This document shows, one piece after another, positions 1 through 8,041 of a DNA stretch of 21,148 nucleotides. How positions within the stretch are numbered: position 1 is the first letter of the stretch; every line of letters starts with the position of its first letter. The DNA is from a bacterium (GTDB lineage Bacteria; Planctomycetota; J058; JAJDCP01), in NCBI GenBank assembly GCA_030428695.1, contig JAUIEM010000152.1:1-21148 (forward strand), in the 5' to 3' direction. Under the pieces are notes generated by a model. The model was not told the DNA's origin. It searched no databases and saw nothing but the letters and a program-made list of their open reading frames with translations. The position numbers and the translations under genes are program-made.

Positions 1-1
1 C

Positions 2-2323
2 GTGTTCCTGATCCTGCTGGCGATCTGGGGCTTCGCCTTCGGTCTCTACCTGCTCGAGCGCAAGTCGAGCCCGCTGTCGGTGCGGATGATCTGCGCGACG
101 CTGCTCGCCGCTTTCCTCACCCTCGGGCTCTTCGTGCTGTACGACCCGGTGCAGGAGGAGTACACGATCGAGTCGCATCCCTCGACCGTGTTCCTCGCGA
201 TCGACACCAGCAACAGCATGTCGTTCACCGACAAGTACCCCGCCGAGCTGCGGGCCGAGCTCGAGAAGCTGTTCCCGACCGTCGACCTCGACACGGCGAC
301 ACGGCTCGAGCTGGTCAAGAAGGCCCTCGGCGACGAGGCCTTCCAGAAGCTGCTCGCCGACAACAACGTCGTCCTGTACAGCTTCGACACCAACCGTACC
401 AAGCAGGCCCAGGCCGGCCTCGGCGACAGCACCGTCACGATGCTCGCCGGCCTGCGGCTGCTGCGGCCGGAAGGCGACGTCACCCGCATCGGCGACGCGA
501 TGAACCAGGTGCTCAACGACCTGCGCGGCGAGCGCGTCTCGGCCGCGATCCTGTTCAGCGACGGCCAGCAGAACGCCGGCAAGATCTCGCCGGCGCAGGT
601 CGCCGAGCGCATGCAGCGCAACGGCATCCCGCTGTACACGGTCGGCGTCGGAAACCCCGAGCGCAGCAAGGACATCCGGCTCGAGAACTTCGTCTGCCCC
701 GAGCTGGTGATCGTCGACAACGTCGTCAAGCTCGAGCTCAAGGTGCTGCACCAGGGCTACCCGGCCGATCGCAACGCCCAGGTCGAGGTGACGATCGAGG
801 AGGAGGGCGGGCCGGCCCGGAAGGTCGCCCAGGAGACCTTCCAGCTCGGCCCGGAAGACCAGGCCGTCAGCCTCGAGATGCGCTTCGAGGCCAAGGACCA
901 GGGCACCTTCAAGGTCACGGCGCGCATCCCCGCCGACGACGAGGAGCTGACCGACAAGAACAACGTCGCGGTGCGCCGGCTGCAGGTGCTCGACCGCAAG
1001 ATCCGCGTGCTCTACGTCGAGGGGCTGCCCCGCTGGGAGTACCGCTACCTCAAGAACACCCTGATCCGCGACGCGAGCATCTCCGCGCAGTGCTTCCTCG
1101 CCAGCGCCGACCCCTCCTTCCCGCAGGAGTCGACGCCCGGGCTCGAGGCGCTCAAGGGCTACCCCCTCAAGAAGGAAGAGCTGTTCGAGTACGACGTGAT
1201 CATCTTCGGGGACGTCAACCCCGACATGTTGACCGACAAGCAGCACGAGTGGACCAAGCAGTTCGTCACCGAGCACGGCGGGGGCATCATGTTCATCGCC
1301 GGCGAGGACTCGATGCCCGGCCGCTATGAGCAGAGCGAGATCGCGGACCTGTTCCCGTTCCGCCTCGAGCGCGACGACGACGACAGCCTGAACTCCGACC
1401 CGCTGACCAAGTCCTTCCCGCTCCAGCTGACGCCGCTCGGCCGCGACCACGTGATCTCGAAGCTCGACGACGACGCCAGCCGCAACGCCGGGCTGTGGAG
1501 CACCCAGGGCGCCGGCTTCCCCGGCCAGCTCTGGCATTACCCGATCCGCGAGCCCAAGGACCAGGCGAAGAAGCTGATCGAGCATCCCTTCGAGAAGACC
1601 GCCGGTGGCAAGCCGCGCCCGCTGGTGCTAACCTCGTATATAGGAATGGGCACGGTTCTGTTCCAGGCGGTAGACGAGCTCTGGCGCTGGCGTGCCCGAG
1701 GAGTGGTCTACTTCGAGAAGTACTACGGACAGGCCATCCAGTGGCTGGCGTCGAGCCGGCTGAAGAAGTCCACCCGCTACTCCCTGACCACCGATAAGAG
1801 CGTCTACGCGCTCGGCGAGAAGGTCAAGATCTCCGGGACCGTTCGGGACGCCCAACAGCAGCCGGTCACCGACGAAACGCAGAGCCTGCGCATCAGCTCC
1901 GAGGACGGCTCCGAGCCGCTGCTGATGTACCGCGTGGAGAAGAGCCCCGGCGACTACGAGGCGACCTTCGCCCCGACCCGCACCGGGGTCTACTCCGTCG
2001 CGATCATGGCGGACACCGGGTCCGACGCCGACGAGCTGGTCAGCAAGGAGTTCGAGGTGATCATCCCGCGTCGGGAGAGCCAGAACCGCAAGCTGAACCG
2101 CGAGGTGCTGTCCGAGATGGCGGCGCTGAGCGGCGGCGGCGAGTACTTCGACCTCGGCGACTGGAAGGACCTGATCGAGGGCGGCAAGATCATCGCTGCC
2201 CCCGAACGCCAGAAGCGCAGCTCGCAGATCACCAAGCTGTGGGACATCTGGCAGGTGCTGGCCGCCCTGATCGCCCTCGTCACCCTCGAGTGGGTGCTGC
2301 GCAAGGTCATCAAGCTCGTCTGA
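2..2323 (+). CDS. VWA domain membrane protein with glutamine amidotransferase-like domain (5' partial)
   Basis: Membrane-anchored protein, probably a structural or regulatory part of an envelope complex; no reaction can be assigned. Numbering from the GTG at position 2, two hydrophobic segments lie at about residues 3-18 and 28-47. A von Willebrand A domain follows at about 62-220 with an intact MIDAS: D68-x-S70-x-S72, T161 and the SDG at 186-188. A beta-rich linker leads to a class I glutamine-amidotransferase-like fold at about 333-565, opening with a VLYVEGLPRWEYRYL motif as in planctomycete VWA proteins. I see no cysteine at the nucleophile elbow (GEDSMPG), so it is probably not an active amidotransferase. 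An Ig-like domain (about 595-690) and a C-terminal membrane helix (about 746-764) complete it. The real start is probably upstream, because the frame is open to the edge and the first helix begins at once. The next gene follows after 10 bp. Codons 1628-1735 are unusually rare for this gene. Confidence 0.85.
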   Translation: MFLILLAIWGFAFGLYLLERKSSPLSVRMICATLLAAFLTLGLFVLYDPVQEEYTIESHPSTVFLAIDTSNSMSFTDKYPAELRAELEKLFPTVDLDTATRLELVKKALGDEAFQKLLADNNVVLYSFDTNRTKQAQAGLGDSTVTMLAGLRLLRPEGDVTRIGDAMNQVLNDLRGERVSAAILFSDGQQNAGKISPAQVAERMQRNGIPLYTVGVGNPERSKDIRLENFVCPELVIVDNVVKLELKVLHQGYPADRNAQVEVTIEEEGGPARKVAQETFQLGPEDQAVSLEMRFEAKDQGTFKVTARIPADDEELTDKNNVAVRRLQVLDRKIRVLYVEGLPRWEYRYLKNTLIRDASISAQCFLASADPSFPQESTPGLEALKGYPLKKEELFEYDVIIFGDVNPDMLTDKQHEWTKQFVTEHGGGIMFIAGEDSMPGRYEQSEIADLFPFRLERDDDDSLNSDPLTKSFPLQLTPLGRDHVISKLDDDASRNAGLWSTQGAGFPGQLWHYPIREPKDQAKKLIEHPFEKTAGGKPRPLVLTSYIGMGTVLFQAVDELWRWRARGVVYFEKYYGQAIQWLASSRLKKSTRYSLTTDKSVYALGEKVKISGTVRDAQQQPVTDETQSLRISSEDGSEPLLMYRVEKSPGDYEATFAPTRTGVYSVAIMADTGSDADELVSKEFEVIIPRRESQNRKLNREVLSEMAALSGGGEYFDLGDWKDLIEGGKIIAAPERQKRSSQITKLWDIWQVLAALIALVTLEWVLRKVIKLV

Positions 2324-2333
2324 GGACCAGAGT

Positions 2334-4409
2334 ATGAATGCGCGAACATTGCTCCTGTTGCTCGCCGGGCTCACCGTCGTCCCTGCCCTCGCGCAGGGCC
2401 GCAGGATCCCGGGCCTGCAGGTTCCCTCCGATCTCGCGCTGCCCCGCGATCTCGCCGAGATCGTCGACAAGCTCGAGCGCGCGGCGGGTTTCGAGGAAGA
2501 GGATCCGCGCTTCGCCCACGCCCTCTACCTCGAGGTGCTGCCCGACCTGCAGGAGATCCTCGAGACTTCGCCGAACAAGGTGATCGAGAGCGACGACGCC
2601 GGCGGCATGGAGAGCCTCTACCAGGGGGTCGCGACCCGCATCCTGACGATCTACCGCGGGCTGAGCCCCGTCGCCCTCGAGGCCTACGCCGAGCTGTTCG
2701 AGGCGCCGACCCGGGCCGCGCTCCGGCGCGCCGACGACGAGGCCGCGCTGTTCGAGCTGGTGCGCCTGCACCCGCTGACCACCGCGAGCGTCGACGCCGC
2801 GACCCTGCTCGGGGACAGGGCCTTCGAGAAGGGGGCGCCCGGTGACGCCCTGACCTTCTACAACACCGCGATTCGCAACGCTCCGCACGAGGCGGCGGTC
2901 CGCGACGAGCTGCTCCTGCGCTCGGCGATCGCGGCCCGCCTCGCCAACGACGGGCTGAGCGCACGTCAGCGCATCGAGCAGCTCGAGGCGCGCGGCCGCG
3001 GCGACCTGGTCGAGCAGCTGGGCGCCGTGCGTTCGCTCGGCGATGAACCTGCCGCGGCCATCGCCGCGACGCCGCAGGCGGTGATGGGCGGGAACAACCG
3101 CCACACCTGGAGCTCCCCGCTTCCGGCCCGGCCCGGTCCGGTCGAGCACGAGGTCCGCGTGCCGACACGCGAGGAGGTCGAGCGCCAACGGGGCGGAGAC
3201 CTGCTGCTCGGTGTCGGGCGCCGTCCCGTCCTCGGCCCCGGTCCGGAGACGCCCTTCTACCCGGTCGTCCACGAGGGCGTCGCCTATCTGTCGTCGGGCA
3301 CCGACGCGATCGGTGTGGACCTCGAGTCCGGGCGGCAGGTGTTCATGGCCCGCGCCCCGCGGCAGATCGGCTGGGGCGACCGCGACCATCCGATCTACTA
3401 CGCCCCGACCGTCGTCGGTAGCCGACTCTACGCGCCGATGCTCTCCCGCATCAAACGCGGCGAGGCCTACGACACCATCCCGATCCGGGTCGAGCTGCCG
3501 CAGCGCAAGGTCTACTGCTTCGACCTCGCGACCGGGAAGTTCCTGTACGAGCTCGGTGGCGCGCGCCTCAAGCAGCCGAAGGAAGCCCGGATGGGCAGCT
3601 TCCCCTTCGCGCCGATCGTCGTCGGCGACAAGCTGCTCACCCTGTGCGTGCTGGTCGAGGAGTCGGTCAAGCTCTACGTGTGTGCCTTCGAGATGCAGCG
3701 CGGCGAGATGTTGTGGTCGACCTGGATCGGCTCCGGGACGGTCGAGACGACGATGTTCGGGGAGTTCGCTCGCGAGCCCTTCGCGCACCAGCTCGCGGAG
3801 CTCGACGGCGTGGTCTACGCGCTGACCGGCATCGGCCTGGTCGCGGCGGTCGACGTCCGCACCGGGCAGATCCTGTGGGAGTCGACCTACGAGAACATCC
3901 CGATCGAGAAGCCCGAGGGCTACTTCCCCAACTACCGCAGCCTCGGCTGGCACAACGCCCCGCCGATGGTCGCGGGGGACAAGCTGATCGTCGCGCCGGT
4001 CGACAGCGACTACCTGTACGCCTACGACCGTCACAGCGGCGAGCTGCGCTGGCGAATGGCGCGCCGCCAGATGACCGACCTGGTCGGCATCGAGGGCGAC
4101 CGCATCCTCCTGCACGGCAAGACGGAAAACGCCTACTGTGTGTCGCTGGAGAGTGGCCGCATGCTGTGGAGTCAGCCCCTCGGCGGACGCGCCTCCGGGC
4201 GCGGAGCGATCGCGGCCGGGGAGCTGTACGTCGCGGTCGACTCCGGGCTCAAGCGCTTCTCGATCGGCGACGGCGGCCGCAAACTCGGCGAATCCCGGCT
4301 CGCCTTCCGCGACGCCGGCAATCTGTGGTTCTCCGACAAGTACCTTCTGTTCAGCGGGAACAGCCTGCGCGTCACGCGCAACCAGGCGTTCTCCGGAGGA
4401 GTGGAGTGA
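2334..4409 (+). CDS. Exported PQQ-type beta-propeller repeat protein
   Basis: 691 residues. A signal peptide is clear: MNAR, a leucine-rich core, then ALA before Q21. Residues about 35-250 are helical and TPR-like. From about 300 to 680 there are repeated propeller blades of PQQ/WD-like type: V-A-Y-L-S...G-V-D-L-E-S-G-R (about 316-334), K-V-Y-C-F-D-L-A-T-G (392-401), V-A-A-V-D-V-R-T-G-Q-I-L-W (503-515), L-Y-A-Y-D-R-H-S-G-E-L-R-W (561-573) and Y-C-V-S-L-E-S-G-R-M-L-W (601-612). The blade ending D..TG..LW is typical of PQQ_2/PQQ_3 propellers, which mostly serve as protein scaffolds as in BamB. I see no quinoprotein dehydrogenase active-site features. The ATG at 2334 sits 7 nt after a GAGGA (2322-2326) that overlaps the previous stop codon. 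The stop overlaps the next start by one base (TGATG), so translational coupling is likely. Its role is probably extracytoplasmic scaffold in the same complex as its neighbours. Confidence 0.85.
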   Translation: MNARTLLLLLAGLTVVPALAQGRRIPGLQVPSDLALPRDLAEIVDKLERAAGFEEEDPRFAHALYLEVLPDLQEILETSPNKVIESDDAGGMESLYQGVATRILTIYRGLSPVALEAYAELFEAPTRAALRRADDEAALFELVRLHPLTTASVDAATLLGDRAFEKGAPGDALTFYNTAIRNAPHEAAVRDELLLRSAIAARLANDGLSARQRIEQLEARGRGDLVEQLGAVRSLGDEPAAAIAATPQAVMGGNNRHTWSSPLPARPGPVEHEVRVPTREEVERQRGGDLLLGVGRRPVLGPGPETPFYPVVHEGVAYLSSGTDAIGVDLESGRQVFMARAPRQIGWGDRDHPIYYAPTVVGSRLYAPMLSRIKRGEAYDTIPIRVELPQRKVYCFDLATGKFLYELGGARLKQPKEARMGSFPFAPIVVGDKLLTLCVLVEESVKLYVCAFEMQRGEMLWSTWIGSGTVETTMFGEFAREPFAHQLAELDGVVYALTGIGLVAAVDVRTGQILWESTYENIPIEKPEGYFPNYRSLGWHNAPPMVAGDKLIVAPVDSDYLYAYDRHSGELRWRMARRQMTDLVGIEGDRILLHGKTENAYCVSLESGRMLWSQPLGGRASGRGAIAAGELYVAVDSGLKRFSIGDGGRKLGESRLAFRDAGNLWFSDKYLLFSGNSLRVTRNQAFSGGVE

Positions 4410-5479
4410 TGCGTCGGATCGTGCTGTTCGCCCTCTGCCTGGGCAGCGTCGCCCTGGCCCAGGGGCCGATTTCCCCCATCACCGACGAGATCCCGGAGGC
4501 GACCGCCAAGGCCATCGACGCCGGCCTGAAGTTCCTCGCCGACAACCAGAACGCCGACGGGTCGTGGACCGACGGCGTCGGGCGGCGGATCAACTACGAC
4601 TACCACGTCCACTACACCGGCCCCAACGTCGGGGTGACCGCCCTGGCGCTGATCGCCTTTCTCGCCAACGGCAGCACGCCGGGCCGCGGTCCCTTCGGAG
4701 AAGAGGCCGACCGCGCCCTCGACTGGCTGATCGAGCACCAGACCTCCGGCGGGTTCATCACCTGGCAGAGCTCGCGCATGTACAGCCACGCCTTCGCGAC
4801 CCTCGCGATGGCCGAGGTGTACGGGATGACCGAGGACTCACGCCTCGAGGATCCCTTGCGGGCCGCGGTCAACCGTATCGTGGTCGGCCAGAACGAGCAG
4901 GGCGGCTGGCGTTACCTGCCCGGCTCGGTCGACAGCGACATCAGCGTGACCGTCTGCCAGATCCTCGCCCTGCGCGCGGCGCGGAACGCCGGCATCGAGG
5001 TGCCCTGGAGCACGCTGAAGCTCGCGGTCGACTACGTCAGGCGCAGCTACGTCGACGCGCCGCGCTCGAGCGACCACGGCGGCTTCTACTACCAGGTCGA
5101 TGAGAACCGGCCGCGCCGCCCGACGCGCGTGACCTTCCCGCTGACCGCCGCCGGCGTGGTGTGCCTGTACGGGGCGGGCGAGTACGACACCTCCGAGCTG
5201 CTCGGCGGCCTGCGCTACCTCGAGGCGCACCGCCCGCCGCGCAACGACATGCACACCAGCTTCGACTACTTCTACGGCCACTATTACGCGATCCAGGCCT
5301 TCTACCAGGCCGGGGGCACCCACTGGAACCGCTGGTGGCCGTCGGTCCGGGACGAGATCGTCGCCGGACAGCGCCGGGGCGGGTTCTGGCAGGACCAGGT
5401 CGGGGCGAACTACGCGACCGCGATGGCGACGATCATCCTCCAGATCCCCTACCGCTACCTCCCGATCTTCGAGCGGTGA
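4409..5479 (+). CDS. Exported prenyltransferase/squalene-cyclase-fold (alpha/alpha toroid) repeat protein
   Basis: 356 residues with a signal peptide (MRRIVLFALCLGSVALA before Q18). The mature part shows repeated toroid motifs: a QN.DGSW element at 47-53, LDWLIEHQTSGGF at 104-116, VVGQNEQGGWRY at 158-169, DHGGFYYQ at 222-229 and AGQRRGGFWQDQ at 319-330. This is the fold of terpenoid cyclases, prenyltransferases and complement-like proteins. Where hopene cyclases carry the catalytic DXDD, this protein reads D-S-D-I-S-V-T (175-181), so cyclase activity is unlikely. At 356 residues it is also about half the size of squalene-hopene cyclases. Non-catalytic exported members of this family are common in Planctomycetota beside VWA genes (family knowledge). 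The ATG at 4409 overlaps the preceding stop by one base and follows GGAGGA (4395-4400) with 8-nt spacing. The frame is open far upstream, but that part is antisense-like arginine-rich peptide inside the previous gene. Confidence 0.82.
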   Translation: MRRIVLFALCLGSVALAQGPISPITDEIPEATAKAIDAGLKFLADNQNADGSWTDGVGRRINYDYHVHYTGPNVGVTALALIAFLANGSTPGRGPFGEEADRALDWLIEHQTSGGFITWQSSRMYSHAFATLAMAEVYGMTEDSRLEDPLRAAVNRIVVGQNEQGGWRYLPGSVDSDISVTVCQILALRAARNAGIEVPWSTLKLAVDYVRRSYVDAPRSSDHGGFYYQVDENRPRRPTRVTFPLTAAGVVCLYGAGEYDTSELLGGLRYLEAHRPPRNDMHTSFDYFYGHYYAIQAFYQAGGTHWNRWWPSVRDEIVAGQRRGGFWQDQVGANYATAMATIILQIPYRYLPIFER

Positions 5480-5518
5480 GCCTCCGCGGCCCCCGTTCCA
5501 GGACACGAAAAAAAACCT

Positions 5519-5557
5519 GAGAACTTTCGGAACTTTCTCTCCGCCCGCCTGGTCCAA
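5519..5557 (+). promoter_or_regulatory. Candidate ECF-sigma-type promoter upstream of the DUF4175-like gene
   Basis: A GGAACTT (5529-5535) is followed after 16 bases by GTCCAA (5552-5557). This closely resembles the RpoE/ECF pattern of GGAACTT, about 16 bp, then GTC/TCTAA-like. The octamer GAACTTTC occurs twice, at 5521-5528 and 5530-5537, so the -35 element may be duplicated or bound by a regulator. Eight consecutive A residues at 5508-5515 lie where an UP element would. The predicted transcript would begin near 5562-5564, about 32 nt before the ATG at 5596. The match rests on motif similarity only. Confidence 0.45.
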
Positions 5558-5584
5558 CGACATGTGCCAGGGGGCCACCGGCAC

Positions 5585-5590
5585 AAGGAG
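5585..5590 (+). promoter_or_regulatory. Shine-Dalgarno site deciding the start at 5596
   Basis: AAGGAG lies 5 nt before the ATG at 5596 but only 2 nt before the in-frame GTG at 5593. The spacing favours the ATG. Confidence 0.7.
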
Positions 5591-5595
5591 CCGTG

Positions 5596-8016
5596 ATGCT
5601 CTCGCAAGTCATCGACAGGAAACTCGCCCAGACGAGAAACTACCTGCGCCTGTTGTTCACAGCGCTCGGGGTCTCGCGGGTGTTGTTGGCGACGCTGGTC
5701 GTCGTCGTGGTGTCGCTGTTCCTCGACTGGATGCTCGAGTTCCCGCAGGCGGTCCGCGCCGGCCTGCTGGTCATCGGGCTGGTCGCCATCGGCTACTGCG
5801 TCATCCGCTTCCTGTACCGCCCGCTCGAGACGACCCTGCGTCCCGAGGCGGTCGCGATGCATATCGAGGAGACGCATCCCCAGCTCCAGGACGGCCTGGT
5901 CTCGGCCCTCGACCTGCGCAAGGATCCGAAGGGCGAGAAGAGCTTCACCTCTCCCGAGCTGATCGAGGCCGCCCTGCAGTGGACCGAGAGCGCGGCGTCG
6001 GAGATCGAGCCGCGGCGCGTCAAGAAGGCGGGACCTGTCGCCTTCGTCGCGATCGGCTCGCTGCTCCTGACCGCGATGCTCGGGGGCTTCTTCAACAGCC
6101 GGCCGGCGGTCTGGGACATGTACGTGCAGCGCATGTTGCTGCTCGGCGACGTGCCTTGGCCCCGCCACACCACGATCACCCTCGAGGGTATCGAGGACGG
6201 CGACCTGGTCGTGCCGAGCGGCGGCTCGCTGACGATCCGCGCGCTGGTCGAGGACGACCGCCGCGGCGTCTTCCACGAGTTCGCGGAGATCTACAGCGAG
6301 GGGCTGAAGGGGGCGACCGGTCGCCTCGACGCGATGCACCAGGAGCCGCGCAACGCGCAGAAGTCGTACACCTCGTTCTCCTGGACCTTCAGCAACATCA
6401 ACGAGAGCTTCTCCTTCGAAGTCTACGCGGGGGACGCGGAGACGCCCGCCCGCCGGGTGCTGGTCAAGACCCGTCCGCGCGTGGAAGAGATCGCGAGCCG
6501 GCTGTTCTATCCGCTGCATCTCGCCAAGCCCGCGACCCCCGAGGATGACCCGATCCGGCTGCAGACCATCCGGACCGTGATGGGTACGCGGGTGCAGTCC
6601 GAGCTGACCGCGGGCGGTGAGCCGGAGATGGAGCTGATCGACGTCGAAGGCAAGATGCGGGCCACCCTCGGCCTGACGCGGTCGGCCAAGGCGCGCAGCT
6701 ACTTCGCCCCGGGCACCATCCCCAAGGACGCGCCGCTGCGCACCTCGACCTTGCGCCTGCTGCCGGACGGCAGCCGCGAGCTGCACGTGCTCGGAGCGGT
6801 CGTCCATCCGCTCGCCGCGGATGCCCACGCGGCGCTGCGCACGCCGGCCGACTCCGGCGCGCCCGCCGTCGCGGACGCCGAACGCACGACCGAGCTGACG
6901 CGACACTTCGCGCTGACCGAAGAGGACTTCCACGCCCTCGCCGAGGTCTGTGGCCTCGACGGGCGGGCCAGCCTGCGCTGGGAGGCGAGCGCGAGCAAGA
7001 GCATCGGGCTGAGCTTCGATGTGCGCGCGCCGACGGTCTTCTTCTTCAAGCTGACCAGCAACGACGGCTTCACGAACATCGACCCGGTCGAGTTCACCGT
7101 CCAGGCCCAGCCCGACCGCGAGCCCGCCGTGCGCATGATCAAGCCGGGCCGTAAGACGATCGCGTCGACGGTCGGGAAGGCGCCGCTGGTGTTCACCGCC
7201 GAGGACGACTTCGGGCTGCGCAGCGCATCGCTGATACTGCAGCTCAACCGCGAGGGCGAGACGACGCCGCTCGACTCCCTCGGCTTCCCGGTCACCGAGC
7301 AGGCGACCAGCTTCGAGGGCAGCCAGACGCTGCTGCTCGCCGCCTACCAGCTCAAGGTCGGCGACCGCGTGACCTACTGGGCCCAGGCGACCGACTTCTA
7401 CGACGGCCTCGACCACGTCGGGCGCTCGCACCAGTACCAGATCCAGATCCTGAGCGAGGACGACATCCTCCGCAGCATCCAGGGACGTCTGAACCGCCTG
7501 CTCGACCAGCTCGAGACGTTGATCGAGCAGGAGAAGGAGATCCAGACGATGCTGAACAGTCTGCGCCTGGACGGCTCGCTCTCCGAGCAGAGCCGGCGCG
7601 GGCTGCTGCTGGTCCAGACCGACCAGCGGCGGGTCGGGGACAACCTCGGCAAGATCAGCGTCGAGTTCGGGGGCATCCTCGACGAGCTGGTCAACAACGA
7701 GGTCGGCGATGAGAACGACCGGCGGCTGTACGAAGACGCGCGGAACATCACCGACAAGCTCAGCTCGATCGACATCCCGACCGTGCTCGATGACATCCAG
7801 CTGGTGCGCAAGGCCGCGGCCTTCGACGAGGCGGTCACGCAGGCCTTCGCGCGGATGAACCCCCGCGTCGGCGACGTGATCTTCGAGCTCGAAGAGCTGC
7901 TCGGCCGGCTGCAGCGGTGGGACCAGGTGACCGAGCTTTCGCGGCTCCTGTCGAAGATCCGGGAAGAACAGATCCGGATCAAGGACGGGATCGACGACGC
8001 ACAAGGAAACGACTGA
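5596..8016 (+). CDS. DUF4175-like multi-domain membrane protein
   Basis: 806 residues. Two N-terminal membrane helices (about 24-45 and 53-73), a cytosolic stretch with a conserved-looking H-P-x-L-Q-D-G-L-V-S-A-L motif (94-105), then a third helix (about 146-165). The long remainder should be extracytoplasmic. It contains beta-sandwich-like segments (about 190-300 and 470-510) and a module with the signature A-E-D-D-F-G-L (535-541) followed by V-G-D-R-V-T-Y-W-A-Q-A-T-D (588-600), typical of DUF4175 proteins. Residues about 620-800 are helical and coiled-coil-like (RLNRLLDQLETLIEQEKEI region). No catalytic motif is visible. The gene begins a second transcription unit after a 116-bp gap. The next gene encodes a large exported coiled coil, and the two probably interact through their coils. 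The family call is by architecture and motif and may fall outside the formal DUF4175 boundary. Confidence 0.7.
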   Translation: MLSQVIDRKLAQTRNYLRLLFTALGVSRVLLATLVVVVVSLFLDWMLEFPQAVRAGLLVIGLVAIGYCVIRFLYRPLETTLRPEAVAMHIEETHPQLQDGLVSALDLRKDPKGEKSFTSPELIEAALQWTESAASEIEPRRVKKAGPVAFVAIGSLLLTAMLGGFFNSRPAVWDMYVQRMLLLGDVPWPRHTTITLEGIEDGDLVVPSGGSLTIRALVEDDRRGVFHEFAEIYSEGLKGATGRLDAMHQEPRNAQKSYTSFSWTFSNINESFSFEVYAGDAETPARRVLVKTRPRVEEIASRLFYPLHLAKPATPEDDPIRLQTIRTVMGTRVQSELTAGGEPEMELIDVEGKMRATLGLTRSAKARSYFAPGTIPKDAPLRTSTLRLLPDGSRELHVLGAVVHPLAADAHAALRTPADSGAPAVADAERTTELTRHFALTEEDFHALAEVCGLDGRASLRWEASASKSIGLSFDVRAPTVFFFKLTSNDGFTNIDPVEFTVQAQPDREPAVRMIKPGRKTIASTVGKAPLVFTAEDDFGLRSASLILQLNREGETTPLDSLGFPVTEQATSFEGSQTLLLAAYQLKVGDRVTYWAQATDFYDGLDHVGRSHQYQIQILSEDDILRSIQGRLNRLLDQLETLIEQEKEIQTMLNSLRLDGSLSEQSRRGLLLVQTDQRRVGDNLGKISVEFGGILDELVNNEVGDENDRRLYEDARNITDKLSSIDIPTVLDDIQLVRKAAAFDEAVTQAFARMNPRVGDVIFELEELLGRLQRWDQVTELSRLLSKIREEQIRIKDGIDDAQGND

Positions 8017-8027
8017 TGAGGAATGCC

Positions 8028-8036
8028 GGAGGAGGG
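8028..8036 (+). promoter_or_regulatory. Strong Shine-Dalgarno site deciding the start at 8042
   Basis: GGAGGAGGG ends 5 nt before the ATG at 8042. The in-frame GTG at 8039 is only 2 nt away, so the ATG is preferred. The whole gap to the preceding stop is 25 bp, so this gene is in one operon with the DUF4175-like gene. Confidence 0.7.
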
Positions 8037-8041
8037 CAGTG

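Noticed and set aside
2334..4409. PQQ-dependent alcohol dehydrogenase
   Set aside because: Only propeller blade motifs are present. I see no vicinal cysteine pair or calcium-site motifs, and the N-terminal third is helical.
4409..5479. Hopanoid or carotenoid biosynthesis gene
   Set aside because: No DXDD motif, half the usual length, a signal peptide, and envelope-type neighbours.
5500..5537. Rho-independent terminator using the A8/T8 run between the toroid and DUF4175-like genes
   Set aside because: The T run is on the minus strand, where no gene ends, and no GC hairpin precedes it. An UP-element role is more consistent.
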